IMG/VR virus record: IMGVR_UViG_3300022927_001476
Coordinates: 33,680-97,679 of that record
DNA length: 64,000 nucleotides
Direction: 5' to 3' (one strand)
Source: a virus
In this document: positions 46,292 to 54,874 of the stretch, in pieces
How the letters are laid out: the number at the start of each line of letters is the position of its first letter
How positions within the stretch are numbered: the stretch's first letter is position 1
Program-made: the position numbers and the translations under genes
The notes under the pieces: generated by a model
The model's input: only the letters and a program-made list of their open reading frames with translations
What the model was told of the DNA's origin: nothing
Database searches by the model: none

Positions 46292-47455
46292 ATGGGTACT
46301 TTACGATTAAAACGAGGCACTAAGACTGCACTTCAAAGCAGTCCTGGTTATACGCCAGCTGAAGGTGAACTCGTTTATACAACAGATAGCAAAGAAGTCT
46401 TTGTAGGTGACGGAGCCACACAAGGTGGTATTCCAGTATCAGTATCAACGCAAAACTTAGAAGATCTAGGCAATGTACAAGCATTAGCCGCACAAAAAGA
46501 TCAAATCTTAGTTTATAATGGTGCAAACTGGGCGGCGACGGATAACCCAGCACTAGACATTCGTGGTAATATTTACGGTGACGATTCAACGCTCCTAGTT
46601 GATGCAATTAACGGCAAAATTGTTGGACCTATTGAAACTACTTCTGTTATTAGTAGTGGCAATATTGTAGGTGATGTAATTGGCGATACTACAGGTACAC
46701 ACACTGGTAACGTAATTGGTGACAGTACAGGTACACACTTTGGTAATACTACTGGATTCCATACAGGTGATACTAAAGGTAGTGTGTTTGGTGATGATAG
46801 CGGACTACTAGTAGACGGTATTAAAGGTTTTATTGTTGGACCTATTCTAACTGAAACAACTCTTACAATTAGACAAGACGCACCTGCTCCAGTTAACAGT
46901 CTCTTAATTCAAGCACATTCTGCAGATGGTGCAACAGGACCAAAAATTAGAACTGAAGGTTCACGTGGTACTCTTGACAATCCGTTAGCTGTAATTGGTG
47001 GCACTACAGGTGACGCACTTACAGATATTCACGGTTTTGGTTGGGACGGAACTCAACAAACATTAGCTGGACAAATTAAAATTGCAGTTGATCTAGACGA
47101 AACAGTGTCAGACGGTATTATACCTGGAAGAATATTATTCCTACCATCAAACCAAACGGGCAATGTTACACTTGCACAAGTTATGACTTGGAATAGTAAA
47201 GGCAGACTTGGCTTAGGTACTAACAGACCTGATAACGTATTACACGTAGCAGGCGATGCAAAAATTACTACTGACCTTGAAGTACAAGGTACAGCAACAA
47301 TAAACAACAGTATTAACACTGGATATCATCAGTTTGCTAGTTTGACTACTATTGAACGTGATGCACTTACTCCAGTTAACGGAATGGTTATTTATAATTC
47401 AGATACTGAAAAATTCCAAGGCCGCGAAAACGGATCATGGGTTAACTTAGTCTAA
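46292..47455 (+). CDS. tail-fibre-like virion protein with GD/GT/GN repeats
   Basis: A 387-residue protein. Residues 1-46 (MGTLRLKRGTKTALQSSPGY, GELVYTTDSKEVFVGDG) match the small N-terminal module found on many phage tail fibres and tropism proteins. Residues about 123-170 are short repeats such as VIGDTTGTHTGNVIGDSTGT, likely a beta-helical or triple-stranded shaft. A pair of longer repeats also occurs (GDDSTLLVDAINGKIVGPI, GDDSGLLVDGIKGFIVGPI). The end has LHVAGDAKITTDLEVQGTAT and a possible receptor-binding tip. A late-type promoter precedes it. Confidence 0.78.
   Translation: MGTLRLKRGTKTALQSSPGYTPAEGELVYTTDSKEVFVGDGATQGGIPVSVSTQNLEDLGNVQALAAQKDQILVYNGANWAATDNPALDIRGNIYGDDSTLLVDAINGKIVGPIETTSVISSGNIVGDVIGDTTGTHTGNVIGDSTGTHFGNTTGFHTGDTKGSVFGDDSGLLVDGIKGFIVGPILTETTLTIRQDAPAPVNSLLIQAHSADGATGPKIRTEGSRGTLDNPLAVIGGTTGDALTDIHGFGWDGTQQTLAGQIKIAVDLDETVSDGIIPGRILFLPSNQTGNVTLAQVMTWNSKGRLGLGTNRPDNVLHVAGDAKITTDLEVQGTATINNSINTGYHQFASLTTIERDALTPVNGMVIYNSDTEKFQGRENGSWVNLV
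46658..46801 (+). repeat. in-frame repeat region of the fibre shaft
   Basis: Repeats read GD-x-x-G-x-H-x-G-N in the protein. In DNA, variants of ACAGGTACACAC recur about every 45 bases. Such repeats vary in number by recombination and alter fibre length. Confidence 0.6.
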
Positions 47456-48610
47456 GTTATACTGTTTAAGTAATTCTTTTCTACTTATTTTACCTTGTCC
47501 TTTACGTGGAATACTTTCTACGTAAAAGACCTTCTTAGGTATTTTATACCATGCAATTTCTTTAGATAATTGTTCTGTATCTATTTGACCAACAACTACT
47601 GCATAAACACTATCGTAGCCAAACACTACACAATCTATTGCTCCACATTTAATTAATGCTTCTTCTACTTCGTAAGGCATAATTTTAATACCTTCTTGGT
47701 TAATTACATCTTTAACTCTACCAGTAATAAACAAAAATCCTTCATCGTCGATATATCCTAAGTCTCCAGTATGATAACCATCAACTACAATTTCACCATT
47801 ATCAAATGTTACAGTTTTATTTGGTAACACAAATCCAACGCTACCATGTTTTTGAGGATAATGCATAATACTAATTGTTCCTGTTTCATTTAGCCCATAT
47901 GAATCAGTTGTAATACAATTAAAATAATTTTGTACTTCATATTTAAAATCTTTGTACATAGGTGCTCCGACTGTACGAATGTGTCGTACACTCATAGTTT
48001 CGTACGGTACTTTGCAATACTTCATTAATTTTAATAAAATACTAGGATTAGCTACAAAGAACGTAGGTTTAACTTTAGGCCATGATTCCCATACGTTATC
48101 TAAAACATAATATGTTGCACCAGTTCTATAACAAATTGAGAATAATTGAAAGCCTATACAAGCCCAAAGTGGAATACAATTTACAGTAGAATCTTTATTT
48201 GTAATATTAGCATGTATTTGTATGTTTGTATCTAAACCTTCAGTGTCATGATCATCTCTTGTTAGTGGTATTAATCTAAGTGCATCAGTACTACCGCTTG
48301 ATACAAACGCTGTTATCTCGTCATCATTACATTGATTATATCTAGGCTCTGGTAATACATCGTCCCATATATCAACATCATAATACTTACGTTCGATCTC
48401 TGTTGCTTTGTAGTCCATTACTACAACACTGCATACACTCATTACTCCGTATATTTTCATTAGATTAGTACAATTACTGTATACTCCTAATCTACAAGTT
48501 TTATCGTATCCTGCATCAATTAATTCTTTAGCATAACTTTGTGCTAAAGAATCAAATTGTTCTTTTGTATATGTATCACCATTCTCGAAAGAAAGTATTA
48601 TATTGTTCAC
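47447..48610 (-). CDS. AMP-forming acyl/aryl-CoA synthetase-like ligase
   Basis: A 387-residue ANL-superfamily enzyme, GTG start. FVSSGSTDALRLIPLTRDD is the P-loop region (A3), but the usual TGxPK lysine motif is altered to TDALRLI. YGLNETGTIS is A5. HTGDLGYIDDEGFLFITGRV, KDVINQEGIKIMPYEVEEAL is A7/A8, and GKISRKEL holds the C-terminal catalytic Lys. It activates a carboxylic acid as an adenylate. It is the last gene of a minus-strand operon with TctC and TctA, which suggests it activates an imported acid. It overlaps the convergent fibre gene by 9 bp. Confidence 0.82.
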   Translation of the reverse strand: MNNIILSFENGDTYTKEQFDSLAQSYAKELIDAGYDKTCRLGVYSNCTNLMKIYGVMSVCSVVVMDYKATEIERKYYDVDIWDDVLPEPRYNQCNDDEITAFVSSGSTDALRLIPLTRDDHDTEGLDTNIQIHANITNKDSTVNCIPLWACIGFQLFSICYRTGATYYVLDNVWESWPKVKPTFFVANPSILLKLMKYCKVPYETMSVRHIRTVGAPMYKDFKYEVQNYFNCITTDSYGLNETGTISIMHYPQKHGSVGFVLPNKTVTFDNGEIVVDGYHTGDLGYIDDEGFLFITGRVKDVINQEGIKIMPYEVEEALIKCGAIDCVVFGYDSVYAVVVGQIDTEQLSKEIAWYKIPKKVFYVESIPRKGQGKISRKELLKQYNLD

Positions 48611-49659
48611 TTTTTAATTATTCCTGGTTTAAGTACACTAGCTAATCCTAATGCTTCTTTATTGAATTTAACAAGATTTGTTAATGCATCTAGTGTTACA
48701 AGACTCATTAATGTATCTCTATGTGCATTTCCGTCAGCGCCAATTTTCCAATTATAAACGCCAACTTTGTTTTCTATAATTTTCTTACTATCTTTATTTA
48801 AAGACATATCATATAATGCTTGCTGTAATTTGGCAGTATTTGGATTGCCTTTGCGTACCCACAATGCTTTTTGCATACCGTCGCGAAAACTTTTTACAAG
48901 TTTATATGAATCATAGAAATCTCCGCTTGGCTTAACACCCCAACGTTTTTCAAATAGTATTTCAAGTTGGTATCCAGGATAGTTTGGATCATCTCCATGA
49001 TCTCCTGTTTCACTGTTTAGAATACCATGATGAAACCAAATTTCTGAATTATCATCTGATTCAACATGCTTTTTATATGCCGCTGGATTTTCTCTAGTAG
49101 CGTTTAGTTCACCACGTTTAAATGCTAGTCGACGTTCGCCACCGCTCATGCCTTTAACCCATGTTACGTTCTCTTTAAAACAAGCGATATATTCATCAAC
49201 TGTTTTGTCTGGTCCACATAGTAGAAGTGTCATTGCGAATGCTTCTGGAACCATACCTGAACCTGCCGCAAATCTAATACCACCATAGTCTAAATCAATA
49301 GCACGATTCTTGCCTACAATAATATTCAAGTTCATAAGTCCAATACTTTCGTATTCGGCATAGTTATAATCAACTTCTTCTTGTAGGAAACTTACACCGT
49401 TACCACCATGACTTACCATAATTACATCATTGTCATATTGCATTTCGTTATGAAATGTATCAAATCCTGGAATGTCTCGAGCGCCAGGAATATGTACAAT
49501 ATTAATATCTTCATTGAGATATTTTTCTAATTCTTTAGCAACGATTTCTGCCCAAACACTTGTACCATCTCCTGGTTTTTGTGGTACTACCATCGTATAA
49601 TCTGCATTTGCTACAGTAGCAAACATTACTAATACTAAACTCATAATTAACTTACGCAT
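48607..49659 (-). CDS. tctC: TctC-like periplasmic solute-binding protein
   Basis: A 350-residue protein with a cleavable signal peptide (MRKLIMSLVLVMFATVANA then DYTMVVPQKPG). The mature part fits the tripartite tricarboxylate transporter (TTT) binding protein: TMVVPQKPGDGTSVWAEIVA, NIVHIPGARDIPGFDTF and the GMSGGERRLAFKRGE segment. TTT proteins bind small organic acids in the periplasm. It lies directly after tctA (8-bp overlap), as in bacterial operons, but TctB is missing. A GGAG ribosome site precedes ATG 49659. Phages seldom carry transporters of this kind. Confidence 0.82.
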   Translation of the reverse strand: MRKLIMSLVLVMFATVANADYTMVVPQKPGDGTSVWAEIVAKELEKYLNEDINIVHIPGARDIPGFDTFHNEMQYDNDVIMVSHGGNGVSFLQEEVDYNYAEYESIGLMNLNIIVGKNRAIDLDYGGIRFAAGSGMVPEAFAMTLLLCGPDKTVDEYIACFKENVTWVKGMSGGERRLAFKRGELNATRENPAAYKKHVESDDNSEIWFHHGILNSETGDHGDDPNYPGYQLEILFEKRWGVKPSGDFYDSYKLVKSFRDGMQKALWVRKGNPNTAKLQQALYDMSLNKDSKKIIENKVGVYNWKIGADGNAHRDTLMSLVTLDALTNLVKFNKEALGLASVLKPGIIKK

Positions 49660-51085
49660 AATCTATTCTCCTTTTTGATTTTAATGCCCAAATTAGTGTT
49701 ACAATTATTATAAAAACTAATCCTAAGAATATTGGTTTATCTAACAGTTTATCAAATGTATAAAGTCCTGACATTTGAATTGTAAGAGCCTCTATTCTGT
49801 CAGATAGAATAAAGGCAAATAGCAGTGCAGGTCTGCTAAATTTGTATTTCTTTGCTAATAGTCCTACCACACTACATATAGCAAGTATAAAGTAATCTTC
49901 CCAACCGCCTGTATATTGTACACAAGCAAGTACTATAAAGCCTAATAGCAACGGAAAGTAGTATTTGTAGGGTATTTGTGCTATTCGGGCTATAAATGGC
50001 GTCGTAAACAAGCATACAGCGCCTACAAGCACTGTTGCAAGCATAAAGCCGTATAACATACTATCAAAGAATTTAGTGTCATTTGCAAGCTCTAAGGTAC
50101 CTAATTCAAAATTTAAATATGCAAACAAGGCCATTACAATGGCAGCAAAGGGTGCGCCTGGAATACCAAACAGTACTGTAGGAATCATGCTGGTTGCTTT
50201 TTGTGCATTGTTAGCACCTTCTGGTCCTATAACACCTTTGATATTTCCATTACCAAACTTGTCTTTAGGATGACTTGCAACTGTCGAACTGTATGCCATC
50301 CAATCTGCAACTGCGCCGCCTAATCCGGGCAATAAGCCGACAAATGCGCCAATGATTCCTCCACGCAATGCATCACGTTTATTATTCCAGACAGCAAGTA
50401 TTCCTTCTTTAGTTTGTGTACCATTTGCAAATGCTGGATTGCTAGTATTTGTACGATATTTAAGACCGCTTAATAATTCTGGAATAGCAAACAATCCGGC
50501 AACTAACGGCATTAATTGTACGCCTGCGCCAAGATATTCCCAACCGCCGGTCCATCGGTCTACATTAGTTGTAGGATCAACTCCTATTAATCCTATAAAC
50601 ATACCAAAGCACAATGCAATTACACTTCTAACCCAAAACTTATTTGTTATAAATGTTACGCATACTAACGCTAACATTGTAAATGCCCATAATTCTGGAA
50701 CACCAAATATCATTATTAGATCAGTATAATAAGGTAACAAGAAGAATGTAAGTGACCCCCATATTAATCCGTTCAATGTACTTGTAGTTACTGCGGCGCT
50801 AATAGCATATGTTGCTTTACCCTGTAGTGCTAATGGAAAGCCGTCTACCATAGTTGCCGCGGCTGAGTTTGCACCAGGTATTCCTAACAGTACACCTGTA
50901 TAAGTATCACCTGTTGTGCTTGCGGCTACAACTGCCATAACAAATATAACTGCTAGATACGGATCTGGAAATAAAGTAATAAATGAAAATACAAATATTA
51001 AACCTGTAGTTGCTCCTGCACCTGGCAGAATACCAATTATTAATCCATAAAATGTTCCTGCGAGTAGTGCCAATATCGAAGCCAA
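49652..51085 (-). CDS. tctA: TctA-like large membrane subunit of a tripartite tricarboxylate transporter
   Basis: A 477-residue very hydrophobic protein with about 11-12 membrane helices. The start is TTG 51085, six bases after GGAG. It has the TctA signature loops: IGILPGAGATTGLIFVFS, TTGDTYTGVLLGIPGANSAA and, in the second half, FVGLLPGLGGAVADWMAY and SMIPTVLFGIPGAPFAAIVM. Length is near normal (about 500). The TctB subunit (4 helices) is not in the window, so the system may use a host TctB or work as a pair. The cargo is unknown; it may feed the ligases and radical SAM enzymes nearby. Confidence 0.92.
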   Translation of the reverse strand: MASILALLAGTFYGLIIGILPGAGATTGLIFVFSFITLFPDPYLAVIFVMAVVAASTTGDTYTGVLLGIPGANSAAATMVDGFPLALQGKATYAISAAVTTSTLNGLIWGSLTFFLLPYYTDLIMIFGVPELWAFTMLALVCVTFITNKFWVRSVIALCFGMFIGLIGVDPTTNVDRWTGGWEYLGAGVQLMPLVAGLFAIPELLSGLKYRTNTSNPAFANGTQTKEGILAVWNNKRDALRGGIIGAFVGLLPGLGGAVADWMAYSSTVASHPKDKFGNGNIKGVIGPEGANNAQKATSMIPTVLFGIPGAPFAAIVMALFAYLNFELGTLELANDTKFFDSMLYGFMLATVLVGAVCLFTTPFIARIAQIPYKYYFPLLLGFIVLACVQYTGGWEDYFILAICSVVGLLAKKYKFSRPALLFAFILSDRIEALTIQMSGLYTFDKLLDKPIFLGLVFIIIVTLIWALKSKRRIDYA

Positions 51086-51108
51086 TATTTTCTCCTTGTA
51101 TATAATTA

Positions 51109-51137
51109 ATTATATCAGGAGAACATTTTTTTGAAAA
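51109..51137 (-). promoter_or_regulatory. possible promoter for the tctA-tctC-ligase operon
   Basis: On the minus strand a perfect TATAAT (51114-51109) lies 17 bp from TTTTCA (51137-51132, 4/6). The palindrome TATAATTAATTATA makes a -10 on the other strand too. Weaker than the plus-strand early promoters. Confidence 0.4.
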
Positions 51138-51142
51138 AATGT
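51123..51142 (+). repeat. inverted repeat next to the methyltransferase ribosome site
   Basis: ACATTTTT (51123-51130) and AAAAATGT (51135-51142) flank TTGA, directly before the GGAG site (51143-51146) of the gene at 51154. It could be an operator for the divergent genes or modulate translation. Confidence 0.45.
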
Positions 51143-51153
51143 GGAGAAAAATT

Positions 51154-51879
51154 ATGAATACACGAATTTTTTCGCTAGTTATGAAAAATTTAGAAGAAAC
51201 CTTTAATTTATCTAAGTACAAAGGTTTACAATTAAACAAGGATAGTATAGTAGACGACCTACCGTTTACTCCTGTGCGTAAAGAAAAGTTTGCACAAAAC
51301 ATCATGCACGAGTTAGATATTGAACATTTAGACTTAACTGGTACTATTGAACAATTTGTACAATCGTTAGATACCTTTTATATGAAAAGATTCTTTGGAG
51401 AAATTTGGAAACCTAATACTGACAATCATACTTACAGTGGTTGGAATATTGTGGAACGAATAAACAAACAGAATCCACGTAATGTATTAGACTTTGGATG
51501 CGGATATAATCAATTTAAACCACGTATTAAAAATCTAACAGGCATTGATCCATTTAACGATAACGCAGACTATATGGTAGATATTTTAGAGTTTAATGTA
51601 GATGAAAAATATGATCACATGATTGTGTTTGGCAGTTTAAATTTTGGTGACGAAAATGATATCCGTATAAGATTTGATAAGTTATATAATTTATTAGACA
51701 CTAACGGTAGAATGTACTTTAGAGTTAATCCGGGAATACTATGGCCAAAAGGACCATATGTAGATATATTCCCATGGACCTTCGAATTCGCTTACAAACT
51801 TGCTAAAGAATATAATTGTAATTTAGAACAGTACAAAAAAGATAATACAAGAATATATTTTGAATTATTAAAGATGTGA
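51154..51879 (+). CDS. SAM-dependent methyltransferase with a possible degenerate carrier-protein-like N-terminus
   Basis: A 241-residue protein from ATG 51154, seven bases after GGAG; ATG 51139 is less likely. Residues about 105-240 are a class I methyltransferase: NVLDFGCGYNQFKPR is the SAM-binding motif I, LTGIDPF the acidic strand 2. The first 75 residues (IVDDLPFTPVRKEKFAQNIM, HELDIEHLDLTGTIEQFVQS) resemble an acyl carrier protein in helix order but lack the DSL serine. It is divergent from tctA. With two ANL ligases nearby, a carrier-bound intermediate is conceivable but unproven. Confidence 0.65.
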   Translation: MNTRIFSLVMKNLEETFNLSKYKGLQLNKDSIVDDLPFTPVRKEKFAQNIMHELDIEHLDLTGTIEQFVQSLDTFYMKRFFGEIWKPNTDNHTYSGWNIVERINKQNPRNVLDFGCGYNQFKPRIKNLTGIDPFNDNADYMVDILEFNVDEKYDHMIVFGSLNFGDENDIRIRFDKLYNLLDTNGRMYFRVNPGILWPKGPYVDIFPWTFEFAYKLAKEYNCNLEQYKKDNTRIYFELLKM

Positions 51880-52593
51880 CACGGCTTTAGCAAACTCTAC
51901 TGTTTTGATAAAAGCTGTTTCGTTAAATTTAAGATCAAACTTGTTACATAATGTTAAGAAAAATTCTTTATCGTATAATTGAGAAACTTCTTTAATAATA
52001 AAATCTTTATCATCTGCCTTTTGTTTGTAACCGTTTATCTGCATAGTAAGGTCGTTAATTAAACATTCTTTAAATGTTATTCCGTGTTCGTTTGCTTTAT
52101 CAGTATATAAATCTTTAAAAAGATAATTTCTATTTTTTGGATCTACATAATAATGACATGTACTATTCATCCACCTAGTATATAATAGTTCTATATCTTC
52201 AGGAATGATTACAAAATGTTTTGCCGGATTAAAAAAATTCTTTACTCTATCTAAATCTGAGTGCAGTGTATATACAAAATTGTTAGGATAAAGATGTTGT
52301 TTCCATTTTTTAATTTCGTCTTGTGAATATTCTCTACCTTGCTTTTCGGCCATATCTAACACAGGAGGAATAGTTTTGTCACATACTCCTTTACCTAAAG
52401 CACCTTTAAATCTTTTATTGAAATGTAATCTTGAAAAATTAGAATCGTGCATAATATCAAACGGTTCCCAAGGATTGATTCCGTTTTGTATATGATCATA
52501 CCAACTGACATTATTACAACTAGAAATAATTCTTCCTGCAATATGTCCACCAGATCCCATAGGAAAATTAACTGTAATTGAATTATTATACAT
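51868..52593 (-). CDS. unknown protein, possible sulfotransferase-like P-loop fold
   Basis: A 241-residue protein from ATG 52593, after an AGGAAG site. TVNFPMGSGGHIAGRIISSC resembles the phosphate-binding strand-loop-helix of sulfotransferase-like enzymes. The rest is helical with aromatic and basic residues (KNFFNPAKHFVIIPEDIELL). It overlaps the short ligase gene upstream and converges on the methyltransferase gene. Confidence in the fold is low. Confidence 0.6.
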   Translation of the reverse strand: MYNNSITVNFPMGSGGHIAGRIISSCNNVSWYDHIQNGINPWEPFDIMHDSNFSRLHFNKRFKGALGKGVCDKTIPPVLDMAEKQGREYSQDEIKKWKQHLYPNNFVYTLHSDLDRVKNFFNPAKHFVIIPEDIELLYTRWMNSTCHYYVDPKNRNYLFKDLYTDKANEHGITFKECLINDLTMQINGYKQKADDKDFIIKEVSQLYDKEFFLTLCNKFDLKFNETAFIKTVEFAKAVSHL

Positions 52594-53263
52594 CAAGTCT
52601 TCCTAAATAATATAATCCTTTATTCTTATATGTTACAAGATCGCCTGTTGCAAACCAATCGTCATATATACACATTGGACTTTTTACATATAATTGATTT
52701 TCTTTAACTTTATAATTGCACCAAAATGTATTGCCCAAAATATTATCTTCTGCTGTGTCTCCAGGCTTGTACAACTTATTAATTACACATGGTCCAATTT
52801 CACTCATACCCCAATTTGCTAAAACTGTAGCACCTTGATCTATAAATGCTTGTATGTGATGTTTAGGAATTGGATCACTGCCCATTGCAACAAATTTACC
52901 CGTCAAATCAGCTGTTTTAAAGCCCTTAGTGCTTAGTAGTGCTTCGCACATAGCAGGAGCAATAAACGTGTGTGTATGACGCTTAAAACGCTTTAAAAAG
53001 GTATATGCGTTGAACTTTTCAATAGTTATATCACACCCTAATGTATATGCTGGCAAACTTTGAAGTAATAACCCACCTGCATGAGTCATTCTAGTAACTG
53101 TGTATACACTACTATTTTTGGTTAGTTTTTGAGCAGTAATTGCAGTATTAATGCAGTGTTTTAGATTTTCAGGATCTCTATAAATTTGCTTAGGTGTACC
53201 TGTAGTACCACTAGAACTTATATTACATCCTTGTTTTAAGATAGTGTCAAAGTTCAGTTCCAT
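52586..53263 (-). CDS. short AMP-dependent ligase lacking the C-terminal subdomain
   Basis: A 225-residue ANL enzyme core. ISSSGTTGTPKQIYRDPENL is a canonical A3 phosphate loop, LANWGMSEIGPCVIN is A5, and WFATGDLVTYKNKGLYYLGR is A7/A8. It ends at this hinge, so the mobile C-terminal domain with the catalytic lysine is absent. It is about half normal length. It might still adenylate weakly, or pair with another protein. The aminotransferase gene upstream on this strand overlaps it by 17 bp. Confidence 0.75.
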   Translation of the reverse strand: MELNFDTILKQGCNISSSGTTGTPKQIYRDPENLKHCINTAITAQKLTKNSSVYTVTRMTHAGGLLLQSLPAYTLGCDITIEKFNAYTFLKRFKRHTHTFIAPAMCEALLSTKGFKTADLTGKFVAMGSDPIPKHHIQAFIDQGATVLANWGMSEIGPCVINKLYKPGDTAEDNILGNTFWCNYKVKENQLYVKSPMCIYDDWFATGDLVTYKNKGLYYLGRLDV

Positions 53264-54083
53264 ACTGTGTTTTCTTATCCTCGTACTTTTGTATTAATAG
53301 ATCAGTAACCGAACCTGTGATAGTCGTTGGTGTCACACCTCCACTTGAACTTGTAATAAAAACTTCGTCTGCTGATAAAAACATTTGTTGTGTAATTGGC
53401 ATACGCTTAAAAGTAATATTGTTTTCTTTAGCAATATCTTCTACAACACTCATAGTAATACCTTTAAGAACATTCTTATCTGATGTTTTAATTACTCCGT
53501 CTTTAACAATTCCAACATTAAACCCTGGACCTTCTGTAACAAATCCGTCTACATCAACTAATACTGTAGTATCAAAGCCGGCAGGAGTTTTACGTTGACT
53601 AAGTGTTAAATCTATCCAAGCCATGTTTTTATATTCTTGTCCATAGTAATCATCGTTAACTCTATTTGTATTTTTGTCCAAATACAGTTTTACCATCGGT
53701 GTACTTGCTATAGGATAACTTGGTTTAATATACATTGCAAAATTTACAGGACAGTTTTCTAAGTCTCTAGGATTACCACTAGGCGGAAATCCTCTCCAGA
53801 TTATAAACCATACAAATGCATTATCAATTGGATTACGCTTTGCTAATTCTTTAATAATCTCTAGAGGATCGACGTCTGGAATAGTTAGTCCGTAGCGTTC
53901 TGCACTATTACGGAATCTTTGCAAGTGTCTTTCATAACAAAATGCTTTGCCGTTGTATACTGGCATAACATCATATGTAGCATCACAATGAATGAAACCA
54001 AAGTCAAGTATACTTGGTCCAATCTCTCCTAACGGTTTGTATTCACCGTTTTTATATGCTAATAAGTCTAATACGTTAGTCAT
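53247..54083 (-). CDS. class IV PLP-dependent aminotransferase
   Basis: A 278-residue protein from ATG 54083. ILDFGFIHCDATYDVMPVYN, then FCYERHLQRFRNSAERYGL give the fold-type IV N-terminal region. YKNMAWIDLTLSQR carries the PLP-binding Lys. VLVDVDGFVTEGPGFNVGIV gives the E-G-x-x-x-N motif, and FITSSSGGVTPTTI the cofactor phosphate loop. Members are branched-chain, D-alanine or aminodeoxychorismate lyase-like enzymes. It would put an amino group on a keto acid, perhaps a building block for the two ligases beside it. Confidence 0.88.
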   Translation of the reverse strand: MTNVLDLLAYKNGEYKPLGEIGPSILDFGFIHCDATYDVMPVYNGKAFCYERHLQRFRNSAERYGLTIPDVDPLEIIKELAKRNPIDNAFVWFIIWRGFPPSGNPRDLENCPVNFAMYIKPSYPIASTPMVKLYLDKNTNRVNDDYYGQEYKNMAWIDLTLSQRKTPAGFDTTVLVDVDGFVTEGPGFNVGIVKDGVIKTSDKNVLKGITMSVVEDIAKENNITFKRMPITQQMFLSADEVFITSSSGGVTPTTITGSVTDLLIQKYEDKKTQYGTEL

Positions 54084-54333
54084 CAAAATGTACCTTCTTT
54101 AATTGAGGATCATCAGGCAATTTTTCTTTGAGGACTTTTAAACGATTAATTCTCCATTCAAGGAGTTTAAAATCTAATACCCAAGGAAAAATAGCGTGAA
54201 TCAAACTTCCTATAGTTACTGCTAATAAAAAGAAAAATTCGTTCATTGCTAAACGAAAGTGCCACCAATAGCCCGCATCAGGCTTACCGGCTTTATTCTT
54301 TGCTTCGTCTAAGTGTTTAGGATTGTACCACAT
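54076..54333 (-). CDS. small membrane-associated protein
   Basis: An 85-residue protein. MWYNPKHLDEAKNKAGKPDA, then GYWWHFRLAMNEFFFLLAVT, IGSLIHAIFPWVLDF is one membrane segment, followed by a basic/charged tail. It overlaps both neighbours in the minus-strand operon. Resembles small DUF6356-type phage membrane proteins. Unknown function. Confidence 0.65.
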   Translation of the reverse strand: MWYNPKHLDEAKNKAGKPDAGYWWHFRLAMNEFFFLLAVTIGSLIHAIFPWVLDFKLLEWRINRLKVLKEKLPDDPQLKKVHFDD

Positions 54334-54874
54334 AGTCTCCTTTCAGCAAACTTCTACGTCTAGTGTATTCATTAATGTTTAATTTCCAGACGGTTTGCTC
54401 AGTGTAATATAACATCATTTCACTATGTTTGTCAAGTATTTTCTGTTTTGCCAATAATCCCATCAACTTGTGATTACGAGCGGCTTTACCATTAGAATGT
54501 TCATGATGTATGTTTGTGCTAATATATAGTTGATCAGTAGGGCACCATTCTATAAAACGAGGAATCATTTCACGTTGTGTAATACTGTTCCAATCTCCTT
54601 TACCTAGTCCCCGAAAGGTATCAGTTTGAGGTAACTCACAGCCTCTAAACATAATGCGCCATGCTGTATCACCAACTTCAGGCAAAGGATGACATCCTGC
54701 TACTGCCACTATTTCACTATCTTTAATTGCGCAAAAAAATTCACCGTGTTCTTTGCACCAATCAAACTTCATTGCTTTTAAACTTGAATTATTTTCGTAG
54801 CCTAGTTGCTTTGCTTTAGAGCAAAATATTTCTAACTTAGGTATGTGTTCATCAGTAATTGTTGTAACAATCAT
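54317..54874 (-). CDS. GNAT-like acetyltransferase
   Basis: A 185-residue protein. TTITDEHIPKLEIFCSKAKQ and FCAIKDSEIVAVAGCHPLPE match the first helices and strands of the GNAT fold ('...v.....ivG...'). STNIHHEHSNGKAARNHKLM resembles the later acceptor region. The acetyl-CoA loop (Q/RxxGxG/A) is weak. It may acylate an amino sugar or amino acid made in the island. Fold call is tentative. Confidence 0.55.
   Translation of the reverse strand: MIVTTITDEHIPKLEIFCSKAKQLGYENNSSLKAMKFDWCKEHGEFFCAIKDSEIVAVAGCHPLPEVGDTAWRIMFRGCELPQTDTFRGLGKGDWNSITQREMIPRFIEWCPTDQLYISTNIHHEHSNGKAARNHKLMGLLAKQKILDKHSEMMLYYTEQTVWKLNINEYTRRRSLLKGDYVVQS

Noticed and set aside
46658-46801. Repeats that might suggest a CRISPR-like array
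   Set aside because: They are translated in frame into GD/GT/GN shaft repeats of a fibre protein, with no uniform spacers or cas genes.
53222-53250. Minus-strand TTGACA-17-TGTAAT
   Set aside because: It lies inside the coding start of the short ligase with no downstream start it clearly serves. Single near-consensus sites inside genes are expected by chance in DNA this AT-rich.
54407-54435. Minus-strand TTGACA with TATATT at 18 bp inside the GNAT-like gene
   Set aside because: Intragenic, different spacer, and no independent support.
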